NCBI RefSeq assembly: GCF_009749385.1
Contig: NZ_WBIN01000003.1
Location: forward strand, 186,001 to 250,000
Length of the DNA: 64,000 nt
Reading direction: 5' to 3'
Source: Agromyces allii
GTDB lineage: Bacteria > Actinomycetota > Actinomycetes > Actinomycetales > Microbacteriaceae
In this document: positions 8,215 to 21,852 of the stretch, in pieces
How positions within the stretch are numbered: position 1 is the first letter of the stretch
How the letters are laid out: each line of letters starts with the position of its first letter
Notes under the pieces: generated by a model
What the model was told of the DNA's origin: nothing
The model's database searches: none
The model's input: the letters and a program-made list of their open reading frames with translations, nothing else
Translations under genes and position numbers: made by a program

Positions 8215-9171
8215 TTACTTTCCACCCTGCTTCTTCGCGCGGTTCTTGCCGACCGGCTGCTGGCGCTGCGTCGTCGTCTTCTTCTCCTCGACGACGATCG
8301 TCGTCGAGTCCTGGTCTTCCACCACGAGCTTGCCGCGCTTCGCGAGGCGAGCCTCGCGGGCCTTGGCGGCTTCGCTGCCCGGAGTCGGCATGTTGCGGAT
8401 CACGAGGAACTGCTGGCCCATGGTCCAGAAGTTCGAGACGAGCCAGTAGAACATGACGCCGATGGGGAACGCCACGCCCGAGAACGCGAAGACCAGGGGG
8501 AGCAGGTACAACATGATGCGCTGCTGGCGGAACATCGGGCTCGCCTTGGTCTCAGGCGACATGTTCTTCGAGACGATCTGGAGCTGCGTGATGAACTGCG
8601 ACGCCGTCATGAGCACGATCATCGTGGCCGCGATGACCATGACCTGCCAGGGGTACTCGCCGTTCATCGCACCGATGAACGTGCCTTTCAGCGGAGCGCC
8701 GAGGAACTCGGAGTTGGCGAACGAGTTCGCGAGCTCTTGGGTGAAGACGCCGACGCCGGCCTTGTCGTGCTGCGCATCGTTGAGCACGGAGAAGAGGCCG
8801 AAGAAGATCGGCATCTGCAGCAGCAGGGGGAGGCACGACGAGAGCGGGTTGGTGCCCGTCTTCTTGTAGAGCTCCATGGTCTCGCGTGACATCGCCTCGC
8901 GCGAGAACTGGTCCTTCTTGCCCTTGTACTTCTCCTGGATCTTCTTGAGCTGCGGCGCAACCTCGAGCATGCGTCGCTGGCTCTTGATCTGGCGCACGAA
9001 GATCGGGATCAGCGCGGCACGCACCACGATGACGAGGCCGACGATCGAGAGGATCCAGGTGATGCCCGCATCGGGGTCGAGCCCGGTGAACGTCCACAGC
9101 GAGTGGAACGCGACGAGGATCAGCTCGATGACCCATTTGATGGGCCAGAGAACAAGGCTGATGATATCCAT
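8215..9171 (-). CDS. yidC: Membrane protein insertase YidC
   Basis: Encodes 318 residues with about five membrane segments (near 8-28, 38-62, 108-130, 160-180 and 215-255). The conserved core includes the hydrophilic loop QIKSQRRMLEVAPQLKKIQEKYKGKKDQ, the positively charged RAALIPIF segment used for substrate contact, and NPLSSCLPLLLQMPIFFGLF. The tail is basic and ends in QQPVGKNRAKKQGGK, typical of actinobacterial YidC, which binds ribosomes. It has no large periplasmic domain, as expected for the Gram-positive form. It lies nine bases after yidD. Confidence 0.96.
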   Translation of the reverse strand: MDIISLVLWPIKWVIELILVAFHSLWTFTGLDPDAGITWILSIVGLVIVVRAALIPIFVRQIKSQRRMLEVAPQLKKIQEKYKGKKDQFSREAMSRETMELYKKTGTNPLSSCLPLLLQMPIFFGLFSVLNDAQHDKAGVGVFTQELANSFANSEFLGAPLKGTFIGAMNGEYPWQVMVIAATMIVLMTASQFITQLQIVSKNMSPETKASPMFRQQRIMLYLLPLVFAFSGVAFPIGVMFYWLVSNFWTMGQQFLVIRNMPTPGSEAAKAREARLAKRGKLVVEDQDSTTIVVEEKKTTTQRQQPVGKNRAKKQGGK

Positions 9172-9180
9172 TGCTGCGGG

Positions 9181-9687
9181 TCAGTCCTTTCGGGACAGTG
9201 CGGGGGAGGAAACCGAAAGCGCCGGCTCGACGACGAGCGGGCGAAGCATGGGGGCGCCGGAGCCGGAAGGCGACGTCTTCGAGACGTCGGAGGCAGGAGC
9301 GTCGGAAGCGACGTGCGCACCGGGGGAGAGGTGCGCCTGCTCGTGGGCGAGGCGGGCGGCCGCGGCATCCGCCTCGGCCTTGGGGAACATGCCCTTGGGC
9401 ACGACCCATCCGAACGTCGTGGTCCGGTAGCGGTCGTGTCGAGGAGGCCGGACGTCGTCGATGCCGCCGGCGGTCCAGGGGTTGCATCGGAGGATGCGCC
9501 ACGCCGTCAGGGCGCTGCCGAGCAGAAGGCCTCGTTGCTGCACGGATCCGAGTCCGTATGCGGAGCAGGAGGGGTAGTAGCGGCAGACATCCCCGTAGAG
9601 CGGGGAAATCGCGGCGCGGTACCCGCGGAGCAGCAGGACTCCGAGGTTTCGCGGGATCAACCCCACGAAGAGCGCGACGTCACGCAT
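9181..9687 (-). CDS. yidD: Membrane insertion efficiency factor YidD
   Basis: Encodes 168 residues from ATG 9687, giving MRDVALFVGLIPRNLGVLLLRGYRAAISPLYGDVCRYYPSCS; this amphipathic start and the C-R-Y-Y-P-S-C-S-x-Y signature define YidD. Later landmarks are GLLLGSALTAWRILRCNPW and the GGIDDVP-like GGIDDVRPP. The family core ends near residue 85; the rest is a tail that shares only weak features with known YidD. Its start overlaps the rnpA stop by eight bases. YidD assists insertion of membrane proteins together with YidC. Confidence 0.93.
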   Translation of the reverse strand: MRDVALFVGLIPRNLGVLLLRGYRAAISPLYGDVCRYYPSCSAYGLGSVQQRGLLLGSALTAWRILRCNPWTAGGIDDVRPPRHDRYRTTTFGWVVPKGMFPKAEADAAAARLAHEQAHLSPGAHVASDAPASDVSKTSPSGSGAPMLRPLVVEPALSVSSPALSRKD

Positions 9688-10093
9688 CGCGCACCGTCTT
9701 CGCGGAGGGCGCACCCGAAGAACCCGGCGCCCTCGGGGCGTCGGGTTCGGTATCGGCGATCACGTTTCGCCGCACGAGCGCGTTGAGCACTTCGGAGCGG
9801 AGCTCGGGCCAGGTGGCGTCGGCAGCGCCCGGGAGCGCACGCACGACGACATCGACATCGCAAGCACCGGCGAGCAGCGCTTCGCGACTCACGGCCTTGA
9901 GCCGGCGACGGATGCGATTGCGTCGCACCGCAGAGCCGACCTTCTTCGAGACGATGAAGCCGAATCGCGCGTCGCTGGTCGCTTCGCGCGACCGGACGTA
10001 GCTCACGGTGTGCTGGGTCGCCACCTTCGCACCACGACGCACGACGACTCGATAGTCATCGGCGCTCGTGATGCGATTGGCCTTGGCGAGCAC
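9680..10093 (-). CDS. rnpA: Ribonuclease P protein component
   Basis: Encodes 137 residues. The N-terminus MLAKANRITSADDYRVVVRRG and the RNR motif in FIVSKKVGSAVRRNRIRRRLKAVSRE are diagnostic. The protein binds the M1 RNA and helps cleave the 5' leaders of pre-tRNAs. The C-terminal 25 residues (TEPDAPRAPGSSGAPSAKT) are a low-complexity tail. It is eight bases after rpmH, as in most bacteria. Confidence 0.96.
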   Translation of the reverse strand: MLAKANRITSADDYRVVVRRGAKVATQHTVSYVRSREATSDARFGFIVSKKVGSAVRRNRIRRRLKAVSREALLAGACDVDVVVRALPGAADATWPELRSEVLNALVRRNVIADTEPDAPRAPGSSGAPSAKTVRDA

Positions 10094-10101
10094 CGAACGA
10101 C

Positions 10102-10239
10102 TTATGCGGAGAGTTCGGTGCGACCCTTGGCGCGACGTGCCGACAGGATGGCACGGCCGGCGCGGGTGCGCATGCGAAGACGGAAGCCGTGCTTCTTGGC
10201 ACGACGACGGTTGTTCGGCTGGAACGTACGCTTGCTCAT
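10102..10239 (-). CDS. rpmH: Large-subunit ribosomal protein bL34
   Basis: A 45-codon gene (ATG 10239 to TAA 10102) that is easy to miss because of its size. The protein opens [20 protein letters not shown] and continues [20 protein letters not shown], essentially the consensus bL34 sequence. AGAAGAAG lies just upstream of the ATG. It heads the leftward operon that diverges from dnaA. Confidence 0.97.
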   Translation of the reverse strand: MSKRTFQPNNRRRAKKHGFRLRMRTRAGRAILSARRAKGRTELSA

Positions 10240-10678
10240 TCTTCTTCTCCGACTTTCGGATCTCCGCGCCGCTCAGGACGTTCGGCAGGAGCCGAACCAG
10301 AGGGTGACGGGAAAACTGGGTGCCCGGAACGGGCTGGGGTCAACTGATTAAAACTACGGCCTCGAGGCCCCGTGGTCAAACCAGGCATGGTTCCAGTCGG
10401 CGTAGCGCAAACGAAAGAGTATCTCTCGTACCTCCGGAATACCTGTGGAAAGACACGCCGAGAACGCGGGATCCCCCAATCGGCATTTGTCCACAGGCCC
10501 GACTTTCGCTACCGTTTGAGACCAGTTATCCCCAGCTTCGGGCGCGGAATCACGCGCATCGCCCAGAATCTGCCCACAGCCAGTGGATAACGTTGTGAAT
10601 ACTTCGCCTCGCGCCGCTCGCTCCGTCGTTCGGGGGGACGACGAGCGGATGACGAGAGCACCGAGATTGCGGGGAAAG
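10240..10678. promoter_or_regulatory. rpmH-dnaA divergent spacer with DnaA boxes
   Basis: A 439-base non-coding spacer that must hold the promoters of both rpmH (leftward) and dnaA (rightward). A perfect DnaA box TTGTCCACA is at 10487-10495; TTATCCCCA (10526-10534) and, on the other strand, TTATCCACT (10582-10590) each differ by one base from TTATCCACA. TTTCCACA on the minus strand is at about 10443-10450. An A/T patch lies near 10345-10358. The boxes suggest autoregulation of dnaA by DnaA. Confidence 0.7.
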
Positions 10679-12109
10679 ATGACCGAACAGCCCATCACCG
10701 ATACATGGGCGGCCGTCCTCGATCGACTTTCCGAAGACACGGCGATCACGCCGATGCTCCAGGGCTTCCTCAGCCTGGTCGAGCCGAAGGGCATCGCCGC
10801 GGGCACGTTCTACCTCGAGGTGCCGAACGACTTCACGGCGACCATGCTGAATCAGCGCATGCGCGTCTCGCTGCTCTCGGCCATGAGCGTGATCGAGGCG
10901 CCGACCCCGGTCACCTCCTTCTACGTGGTCGTGAACCCCGAGCTCGAAGAGGTCCGCGCGCCCGATCCCGATCCGCTGTCGCCGATCGGCCTGACAGCAC
11001 TCGAGGATCGCGTCGACCTCCCGGCCAGTCCGCAGTCGGTGTTCGAGAACACGAGTCCCGATCGACCGGGCGACACCCGACTCAACCCGAAGTACGCCTT
11101 CGAGAGCTTCGTCATCGGCCAGTCCAACCGGTTCGCGCATGCGGCCGCGGTCGCCGTGGCCGAAGCGCCGGCCAAGGCGTACAACCCGCTGTTCATCTAC
11201 GGCGACTCCGGCTTGGGCAAGACCCACCTCCTGCATGCCATCGGCCACTATGCGATGAGCCTGTACCCCGGTATCCGGGTGCGGTACGTGAGTTCCGAGG
11301 AGTTCACGAACGACTTCATCAACTCGATCGCGAACAACCGAGGCTCCCTGTTCCAGCAGCGCTACCGGAGCATCGACATCCTGCTGATCGACGACATCCA
11401 GTTCCTGCAGGGCAAGGCGGAGACGCAGGAGGCGTTCTTCCACACCTTCAACACACTGCACGATCACAACAAGCAGGTCGTGATCACGAGCGACGTGCCT
11501 CCGAAGCTGCTGACGGGCTTCGAGGACCGCATGCGCAGCCGGTTCGAGTGGGGCCTCATCACCGACGTGCAGGCGCCCGACCTCGAGACGCGCATCGCGA
11601 TCCTCCGCAAGAAGGCGCAGTCCGAGCGTCTGCAGGTGCCCGACGAGATCCTTGAGTACATGGCCTCGAAGGTGTCGAGCAACATCCGCGAGCTCGAGGG
11701 CACCCTCATCCGCGTGACCGCGTTCGCGAGCCTGAACCGCACGCCGGTCGACATGCCCCTGGTGCAGACCGTGCTGAAGGACCTGATCACGGATGACGCC
11801 GACAACGTGGTGGCGCCGGTCGACATCATCACGGCGACCGCCGACTACTTCAAGCTCACGGTCGACGACCTCTACGGCTCGAGCCGGTCGCAGGCCGTCG
11901 CGACCGCGCGTCAGATCGCGATGTACCTGTGCCGTGAGCTCACGAGCCTGTCGCTGCCGAAGATCGGACAGCTCTTCGGCAACCGCGACCACACGACGGT
12001 GATGTACGCCAACAAGAAGATCTCCGAGCTGATGAAGGAGCGGCGGTCGATCTACAACCAGGTCACCGAGCTCACCGCACGCATCAAGCAGGTCAGCCGC
12101 TACCGCTGA
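10679..12109 (+). CDS. dnaA: Chromosomal replication initiator DnaA
   Basis: Encodes 476 residues from ATG 10679 ([17 protein letters not shown]), where family homology begins; the frame extends upstream to GTG 10583 without conserved sequence. Domain I is residues 1-90. The linker is short, unlike the long one of Streptomyces. The AAA+ domain has Walker [12 protein letters not shown] and Walker [10 protein letters not shown]. Domain IV ends with the box-binding signature [14 protein letters not shown]. It binds DnaA boxes in the flanking spacers and opens oriC. GGGGAAAG lies almost against the ATG, so the start could also be ATG 10649. Confidence 0.97.
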   Translation: MTEQPITDTWAAVLDRLSEDTAITPMLQGFLSLVEPKGIAAGTFYLEVPNDFTATMLNQRMRVSLLSAMSVIEAPTPVTSFYVVVNPELEEVRAPDPDPLSPIGLTALEDRVDLPASPQSVFENTSPDRPGDTRLNPKYAFESFVIGQSNRFAHAAAVAVAEAPAKAYNPLFIYGDSGLGKTHLLHAIGHYAMSLYPGIRVRYVSSEEFTNDFINSIANNRGSLFQQRYRSIDILLIDDIQFLQGKAETQEAFFHTFNTLHDHNKQVVITSDVPPKLLTGFEDRMRSRFEWGLITDVQAPDLETRIAILRKKAQSERLQVPDEILEYMASKVSSNIRELEGTLIRVTAFASLNRTPVDMPLVQTVLKDLITDDADNVVAPVDIITATADYFKLTVDDLYGSSRSQAVATARQIAMYLCRELTSLSLPKIGQLFGNRDHTTVMYANKKISELMKERRSIYNQVTELTARIKQVSRYR

Positions 12110-12603
12110 TCCGGATGCCGCAGCGCGCCGCGGTACGCCCGCGCCGGCGGTGACCGGCGACCCCGCGAACGCGGTCGGCGGGCCGCCGAACGGCCGGGAC
12201 ACGCCCGAAATGCGCGCGGATGCGACATCCGGAACCGAATCCCACACCTGTGGACAGCTTGTGGATTGTTAACGAGCAACCGCCTGAACACTGTGAACCT
12301 TTCGCGCAGGCCTGTGGAGAACTGCAGACGGCGTGCAGATATGACCGGGGTCGAGACCGTGCGAATCCACACACCGTGCACAGATGCGATGGCCTCCGAT
12401 CGGCACCGTTCCGCGCATCTCCGAACACCATCCACAGTTTCCACAACGGTTAACACCGTTAAGAGAACTGGTTAATCCCAGAGGGCTCCATAACATGTGC
12501 GGTCGGGGAGCGCTCCGCGACCGCATCGCTCGATTCGCTCGGCGTGCTGCTGCACCCTGCGGATAGCATGGGAGCCACCCAGCACCTCCACGACAGGAGA
12601 ACC
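12110..12603. other. oriC: Probable origin of replication, oriC
   Basis: A 494-base non-coding spacer between dnaA and dnaN, the usual actinobacterial oriC position. It carries a cluster of TCCACA cores in both orientations: CTGTCCACA (minus, 12249-12257), CAATCCACA (minus, 12260-12268), TTCTCCACA near 12312, AATCCACAC near 12364, CATCCACAG near 12429 and TTCCACAAC near 12438. Most boxes depart from TTGTCCACA by one or two bases. The only A/T-rich stretch, 12447-12480 (GTTAACACCGTTAAG, GGTTAATC), is at the dnaN end and is a plausible unwinding element. The left 130 bases are very GC-rich. Confidence 0.85.
12564..12569 (+). promoter_or_regulatory. -10 box of dnaN
   Basis: TAGCAT, 35 bases before the dnaN start; the transcript would carry the AGGAGA at 12595-12600. 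Confidence 0.5.
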
Positions 12604-13764
12604 GTGAAGTTCCAGGTCAATCGCGACGTCTTCAGCGAAGCCGTGTCGTTCGCCGTCAAGCTGCTGCCGCAGCGAACCACGCTTCCGATCCTGTCCGGCG
12701 TGCTCATCCAGGCGAACGAGGGCGGCCTCGTGCTCTCCTCGTTCGACTACGAGGTCTCGTCGCAGACCGAGATCCAGGCCGACGTCGAGGAGCAGGGCAC
12801 CGTGCTGGTCTCGGGCCGACTGCTCGCCGAGATCGCCGGCCGTCTGCCGAACGCGCCCGTGCGCATCGCGACCGAGGAGTCGCGCATCCAGGTCAGCTGC
12901 GGATCGGCGAGCTTCACGCTGCTGTCGATGCCCGTCGAGGAGTACCCGTCGATCCCCGAGATCGGCGAGCAGTCGGGCGTCGTTCCGGCCGAGGAGTTCG
13001 CGGCCGCGGTCGCACAGGTCGCGGTCGCCGCATCGCGCGACGACGTGACGCCGGTGATCACGGGCGTGCAGCTCGAGGTCCGCGAGAACAGCCTGGGTCT
13101 CGTCGCGACCGACCGCTACCGCGTCGCCGTGCGCGAGATCGACTGGGACGGCGGGGCCGTCGGCGGCACCGCGGCCGCCGAGGAATCGGTCACCGCGCTC
13201 GTTCCGGCCCGCACCCTGCAGGAGGTCGGCAAGACGTTCGGCCACTCCGGCACCATCTCGGTCTCGATCACGAGCCGCGACGATCGCGAGCTGATCGCCT
13301 TCAGCGCCGACCGGAAGACCGTCACGAGCCTGCTCATCAAGGGCAACTTCCCTCCGGTCCGCCGGTTGTTCCCCGAGACGGTGGAGAACTACGCGGTCAT
13401 GAACACGGCTGAGCTCATCGAGGCCACCCGCCGCGTCTCGCTCGTGCTCGAGCGCGAGGCGGCACTGCGCTTCACGTTCACGTCCGACGGACTCACGCTC
13501 GAGGCCATCGGCAGCGAGCAGGCCCAGGCGCAGGAGAGCATCGATGCGATCCTCACCGGCGACGACACGGTCGTCTCGCTGAAGCCGCAGTTCCTGCTCG
13601 ACGGGCTCGGCGCCGTGAACTCCGAGTTCGTGCGCATCTCGTTCACCAAGACCGAGAACCCGAACAAGCCGGGCCCTGTGCTCATCACGAGCCAGACCTC
13701 GCGCGAGCAGGCCGGCGCCGACACGTACCGCTACCTGCTGCAGCCCAACCTGTTGCTCCGCTGA
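12604..13764 (+). CDS. dnaN: DNA polymerase III beta subunit (sliding clamp)
   Basis: Encodes 386 residues from GTG 12604, four bases after AGGAGA; the start gives MKFQVNRDVFSEAVSFAVKLLPQRTTLPILSGVL, the standard clamp opening. Three clamp folds follow; recognisable pieces are LSSFDYEVS, VLVSGRLLAEIAGRLP, TDRYRVAVREI, IKGNFPPVRRLFPE and the C-terminal TSQTSREQAGADTYRYLLQPNLLLR. The ring tethers polymerase and repair enzymes to DNA. It lies between oriC and recF as usual. Confidence 0.97.
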   Translation: MKFQVNRDVFSEAVSFAVKLLPQRTTLPILSGVLIQANEGGLVLSSFDYEVSSQTEIQADVEEQGTVLVSGRLLAEIAGRLPNAPVRIATEESRIQVSCGSASFTLLSMPVEEYPSIPEIGEQSGVVPAEEFAAAVAQVAVAASRDDVTPVITGVQLEVRENSLGLVATDRYRVAVREIDWDGGAVGGTAAAEESVTALVPARTLQEVGKTFGHSGTISVSITSRDDRELIAFSADRKTVTSLLIKGNFPPVRRLFPETVENYAVMNTAELIEATRRVSLVLEREAALRFTFTSDGLTLEAIGSEQAQAQESIDAILTGDDTVVSLKPQFLLDGLGAVNSEFVRISFTKTENPNKPGPVLITSQTSREQAGADTYRYLLQPNLLLR

Positions 13765-13786
13765 TTCGGGTGTCGGCCGCCGCCGA

Positions 13787-13792
13787 TAGCGT
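13787..13792 (+). promoter_or_regulatory. -10 box of recF
   Basis: TAGCGT preceded by CGA, 29 bases before the recF GTG. Suggests that recF has its own promoter in addition to readthrough from dnaN. Confidence 0.4.
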
Positions 13793-13821
13793 GGGTCGCG
13801 TTCGAATCGAAGGGAGCTGAC

Positions 13822-15093
13822 GTGCACGTCGTGCGGCTCTCGTTGACCGATTACCGCAACTACGCACGCGCCGAGCTCTCGCTGGGGCCGGGCACGACGG
13901 TCTTCGTCGGTCGCAACGGTCAAGGCAAGACCAACCTCGTCGAGGCGATCGGCTATCTCGCGACGCTCGGCTCGCACCGCGTCTCCAACGACCAGGCACT
14001 GATCAAGGCCGGGTCGGACGCCGCGATCGTGCGGGCACTGCTCGCCCACGCCGAACGCGAGCTGCTGGTCGAGCTCCAGTTGAACCGCAAGGGTGCGAAC
14101 CGTGCGCAGCTGAACCGATCGGCCGTGAAGACCCGCGAACTTCCCCGCTATGCGCACAGCGTGCTCTTCGCCCCCGAAGACCTCGCGATCGTGCGCGGCG
14201 AACCCTCGGTCCGCCGGCGCCTGCTCGACGAGCTCCTCGTGCAGCGCACTCCGCGACTCGCCGGCGTCATGGCCGACTACGACCGGGTGCTCCGTCAGCG
14301 CAACACCCTGCTGAAGAGCGCCAGGGCTCGCGGCCTCGCGGCCGACAAGCTCACGACCCTCGACATCTGGGACGAACGCCTCGTGCACTTCGGTTCCGAG
14401 ATCATCGATCGACGGGTCGCGCTCGTCGAAGAGCTCGCCGGCCCGCTCGCCGAGGCCTACGCATCGATCGTCGATGCCGACCATGCGCCCGAACTGCGAT
14501 CGATGCTCTCCGTCGACGGCGCCGATCCCGACGCCGACGCGCTCGACGGCGGGTCGGTCGAGGGGAGCTCGATCGACGGTGCGTCCGATTCGGGCGATCA
14601 GGTTCCGGATGCCGGTGGCCCGCCGGTCTCGGGCACGGCCCAACGATTCGCCGAGGCCCTCCGAACGCTCCGCGCGAAAGAACTCGAGCGCGGCGTCACG
14701 CTCGTCGGCCCGCATCGCGACGACGTGCTGCTCATGCTCAACGGCCTGCCGGCGAAGGGGTACGCGAGCCACGGGGAGTCGTGGTCGTTCGCACTCGCCC
14801 TGCGACTGGCATCCGCGCAGCTCCTCCGACGCGATTCGGCGACGGGCGATCCCGTGCTCGTGCTCGACGACGTCTTCGCCGAGCTCGATCGGGCGCGGCG
14901 CGAGCGCCTGGCGGCAGCGATCGGCGGGTACGAGCAGGTGCTCGTCACGGCGGCCGTGCTCGAAGACGTGCCCGAGCACCTGGTGGCTCGCGTCATCCGC
15001 ATCGATCATGGAACCGTGCTCGAAGACGACCCGACCGAGGCAGTCGACGAGGCCGGGCGCGCCGACGCCGAAGACGGAGCGGTCGATGGCTGA
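13822..15093 (+). CDS. recF: Recombination mediator ATPase RecF
   Basis: Encodes 423 residues from GTG 13822 with AGGGAGCT upstream. Motifs: N-terminal LTDYRNYARAELSLGPGTTVFVG, Walker A GRNGQGKTN, the arm segment DLAIVRGEPSVRRRLLDELL, signature VGPHRDDVLL, and Walker B with D-loop LVLDDVFAELDR. RecF helps load RecA at gaps. Two acidic Asp/Gly/Ser-rich stretches are unusual: an insert near residues 233-275 (DPDADALDGG...) and a tail DEAGRADAEDGAVDG. The protein is therefore longer than the usual 360-400. Its stop overlaps dciA by eight bases. Confidence 0.96.
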   Translation: MHVVRLSLTDYRNYARAELSLGPGTTVFVGRNGQGKTNLVEAIGYLATLGSHRVSNDQALIKAGSDAAIVRALLAHAERELLVELQLNRKGANRAQLNRSAVKTRELPRYAHSVLFAPEDLAIVRGEPSVRRRLLDELLVQRTPRLAGVMADYDRVLRQRNTLLKSARARGLAADKLTTLDIWDERLVHFGSEIIDRRVALVEELAGPLAEAYASIVDADHAPELRSMLSVDGADPDADALDGGSVEGSSIDGASDSGDQVPDAGGPPVSGTAQRFAEALRTLRAKELERGVTLVGPHRDDVLLMLNGLPAKGYASHGESWSFALALRLASAQLLRRDSATGDPVLVLDDVFAELDRARRERLAAAIGGYEQVLVTAAVLEDVPEHLVARVIRIDHGTVLEDDPTEAVDEAGRADAEDGAVDG

Positions 15094-15583
15094 GCGCCCT
15101 GCAGAATCCGAGTCGCTCCGCGTCTACCAGCACTTCCGCGAGGTGTTCGGCGGCCAGCCGCGCACGGGCGGCGCACGCCTTCGACGCAAGGTGCGCGAGC
15201 GCTCGGGCAGCGAGCCGTTCACGCCCGGTCGCGACCCGAAGCCGCTCGGCGACGCCATCGACGGACTCACGTCGCAGCTCGGCTGGAGCGCACCGCTGTC
15301 GCAGCACGAACTGCTCGCGTCGTGGTCCTCGCTCGTCGGCGACGAGATCGCGGCGCACTCCGAACCGATCGGCATCGAGCACGGCGTTCTCCAGGTGCGG
15401 TGCGAGTCGACCGCGTGGGCGACGCAGCTGCGAATCCTGCGTGCCGACCTCGTCACCCGCATCCTCGACGGATTCCCCGAAGCGGGTGTCGAGAGCATCC
15501 GCTTTCAGGGGCCGGACGCCCCCACCTGGAAAAGGGGCCCCAGATCGATTCCAGGGCGCGGTCCGCGCGATACCTACGGCTGA
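15086..15583 (+). CDS. dciA: DciA-type helicase loader (DUF721)
   Basis: Encodes 165 residues from ATG 15086, overlapping recF by eight bases. The DUF721 core is PLGDAIDGLTSQLGWSAPLSQHELLASWSSLVGDEIAAHSEPIGIEHGVLQVRCESTAWATQLR followed by IL; the W-x3-VG and L-x-V-x-C-x-S-x-x-W-A-x-Q-L patterns are typical. Actinobacteria lack DnaC, and DciA (the gene between recF and gyrB) loads the replicative helicase DnaB. The N-terminal 45 residues are basic and variable. The role is known from relatives and not shown by this sequence. Confidence 0.9.
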   Translation: MAERPAESESLRVYQHFREVFGGQPRTGGARLRRKVRERSGSEPFTPGRDPKPLGDAIDGLTSQLGWSAPLSQHELLASWSSLVGDEIAAHSEPIGIEHGVLQVRCESTAWATQLRILRADLVTRILDGFPEAGVESIRFQGPDAPTWKRGPRSIPGRGPRDTYG

Positions 15584-15622
15584 GACGGCAAATTCGGTCG
15601 CCCGAGGTGCGTTCTCGTCTGA

Positions 15623-20360
<4,738 letters not shown>

Positions 20361-20366
20361 CCGTCT

Positions 20367-20771
20367 ATGAGTAGCGTTGCCGAGAAGCTCGCCCGCAAAT
20401 CGAACCGGCGACCCGCCGCCAAGCAGGTCCGCCTGCGGCTGGTCTACGTCGACTTCTGGTCGGCCGTGAAGCTGTCCTTCCTCGTGGCGGTCGCACTGGC
20501 CGTCGTGAGCATCGTGGTCACGTTCCTCGTGCACACGGTGCTCAGCTCGACGGGCATCTTCGAGAACTTGAACTCCCTGGTTCAGGATGTCGCGGGTGCC
20601 GGCACCGACCTCACGGCCGTGCTCTCGCTCGGCAACGTCATGGGCTTCGCGATCGTGGCAGCACTGCTGAACCTCGTCGTGACGACCGCGCTCGGCGCGA
20701 TCCTGGCCGTTCTGTACAACCTGAGCGTCAAGATCACGGGCGGCATCCTCGTCGGTTTCACCAACAACTGA
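20367..20771 (+). CDS. DUF3566 transmembrane protein
   Basis: Encodes 134 residues, six bases after gyrA. A basic N-terminus (ARKSNRRPAAKQVRLRLVYVDFWSAVKLSF) is followed by two membrane helices (residues 34-60 and 90-118). This is the pattern of DUF3566, a family found next to gyrA across actinobacteria including mycobacteria. Its function is not established; linkage to gyrA and the tRNA-Ile/Ala pair is highly conserved. A central D/E-poor loop (STGIFENLNSLVQDVAGAGTD) lies between the helices. Confidence 0.88.
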   Translation: MSSVAEKLARKSNRRPAAKQVRLRLVYVDFWSAVKLSFLVAVALAVVSIVVTFLVHTVLSSTGIFENLNSLVQDVAGAGTDLTAVLSLGNVMGFAIVAALLNLVVTTALGAILAVLYNLSVKITGGILVGFTNN

Positions 20772-20812
20772 CGCGGTCTTCGGCTCGATTCGGTAATTCG
20801 ACCACCTTCAGG

Positions 20813-20818
20813 TAGTCT
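20813..20818 (+). promoter_or_regulatory. -10 box of tRNA-Ile
   Basis: TAGTCT, 18 bases ahead of the tRNA-Ile gene. Confidence 0.4.
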
Positions 20819-20836
20819 TTTCCACGGCCGAAATTC

Positions 20837-20910
20837 GGGGATATAGCTCAGGCGGTTAGAGCGCTTCGCTGATAACGAAGAGGTCCGAGGTTCAAGTCCT
20901 CGTATCCCCA
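20837..20910 (+). tRNA. tRNA-Ile(GAT)
   Basis: A 74-base cloverleaf with acceptor GGGGATA/TATCCCC, T-loop GTTCAAGTC and anticodon stem CTTCG/CGAAG enclosing CTGATAA, so the anticodon is GAT (20871-20873). CCA is not encoded. Confidence 0.97.
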
Positions 20911-20952
20911 CTCCATAACTCCATAGATCGGGTGCCATCGGCGCCCGACCCA

Positions 20953-21025
20953 GGGGCCTTAGCTCAGTTGGTAGAGCGCCTGCTTTGCAAGCAGGATGTC
21001 AGGAGTTCGAATCTCCTAGGCTCCA
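20953..21025 (+). tRNA. tRNA-Ala(TGC)
   Basis: A 73-base cloverleaf with acceptor GGGGCCT/AGGCTCC (one G-U pair), anticodon stem CCTGC/GCAGG and loop TTTGCAA, so the anticodon is TGC (20986-20988). CCA is not encoded. The Ile-Ala pair here is not part of an rRNA operon. Confidence 0.97.
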
Positions 21026-21097
21026 CAGTTTCCCCGCCGCACGTCGATCTCGATCCGTGCGGCACTCCACCTCGGGCGCACCGGATACAGTGTGCGG

Positions 21098-21565
21098 ATG
21101 GACATCCGCATCGCCGCGTACGCCGTCATCATCCGTGACGGCGAGATCCTGCTGTCGCACTGGAACGAGCACGGCCGTTCCGGGTGGACGCTTCCCGGCG
21201 GCGGCATCGAAGGCGAGGAGCATCCTGCCGTCGCGGTCGTGCGCGAGGTGCGTGAGGAGACCGGCCACGATGCGGCCATCGATCGACTGCTCGGCATCGA
21301 CACGATGATCGTTCCGGCGAGCAAGCGCCTCAGGGGTTCGGCGCCGCTGTACGGCATGCGAGTCGTGTACCGCGCGCACATCACCGGTGGAACGCTGCGC
21401 AACGAGATCGGCGGTTCGAGCGACGAGGCGAGATGGTTCCGGCTCGATGAGCTGCCCGCGCTGAAGACGGTCGGCCTGGTCGACGTCGCTCTCCAGTTGA
21501 ACGCCGACGAGCCGGCCGACGGCGTGCCGGCGCCCGCGTGGCCGCAGTCGCGCGAGCTGCGGTGA
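21098..21565 (+). CDS. Nudix hydrolase
   Basis: Encodes 155 residues. ATG 21098 lies six bases after a TACAGT -10 box (21086-21091), so the mRNA is probably leaderless; GTG 21092 is the other option. The Nudix box is GGGIEGEEHPAVAVVREVREETG, intact, near residues 40-62. Nudix enzymes cleave nucleoside diphosphates linked to other groups; the substrate cannot be read from the sequence. It stands alone after the tRNA pair. The tail ADGVPAPAWPQSRELR is not part of the fold. Confidence 0.88.
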   Translation: MDIRIAAYAVIIRDGEILLSHWNEHGRSGWTLPGGGIEGEEHPAVAVVREVREETGHDAAIDRLLGIDTMIVPASKRLRGSAPLYGMRVVYRAHITGGTLRNEIGGSSDEARWFRLDELPALKTVGLVDVALQLNADEPADGVPAPAWPQSRELR

Positions 21566-21852
21566 ACTGGGCAGCGAACCCCTGACCGGAATCCGCCGGC
21601 CGTCGGTCGGCCTCGTCGCCGCGGTGGCTGTCGCACCCGTGCGTGCTGCCGCGGCAGCCGACGTCGGCGCCTCTCCGACAACGGATCGACGAGCGATGTC
21701 GTCGCTCCGCTCTCGGCGAGGCGCCGTCGACCCGGCGGCGACGATGAGCTGAGACCCGGCTTCCGTGCGGGTGGACGGGCCGTGCACGGACCGGATCGAG
21801 TCGAGGTGACCCGGATCCGATCCGTGCAGGGCGGTGTCGGTTGCGGCGCCCA

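Noticed and set aside
20837-21025. tRNA-Ile/tRNA-Ala pair as the spacer of an rRNA operon.
   Set aside because: No 16S or 23S sequence is found on either side; the pair follows gyrA and DUF3566 as in other actinobacteria.
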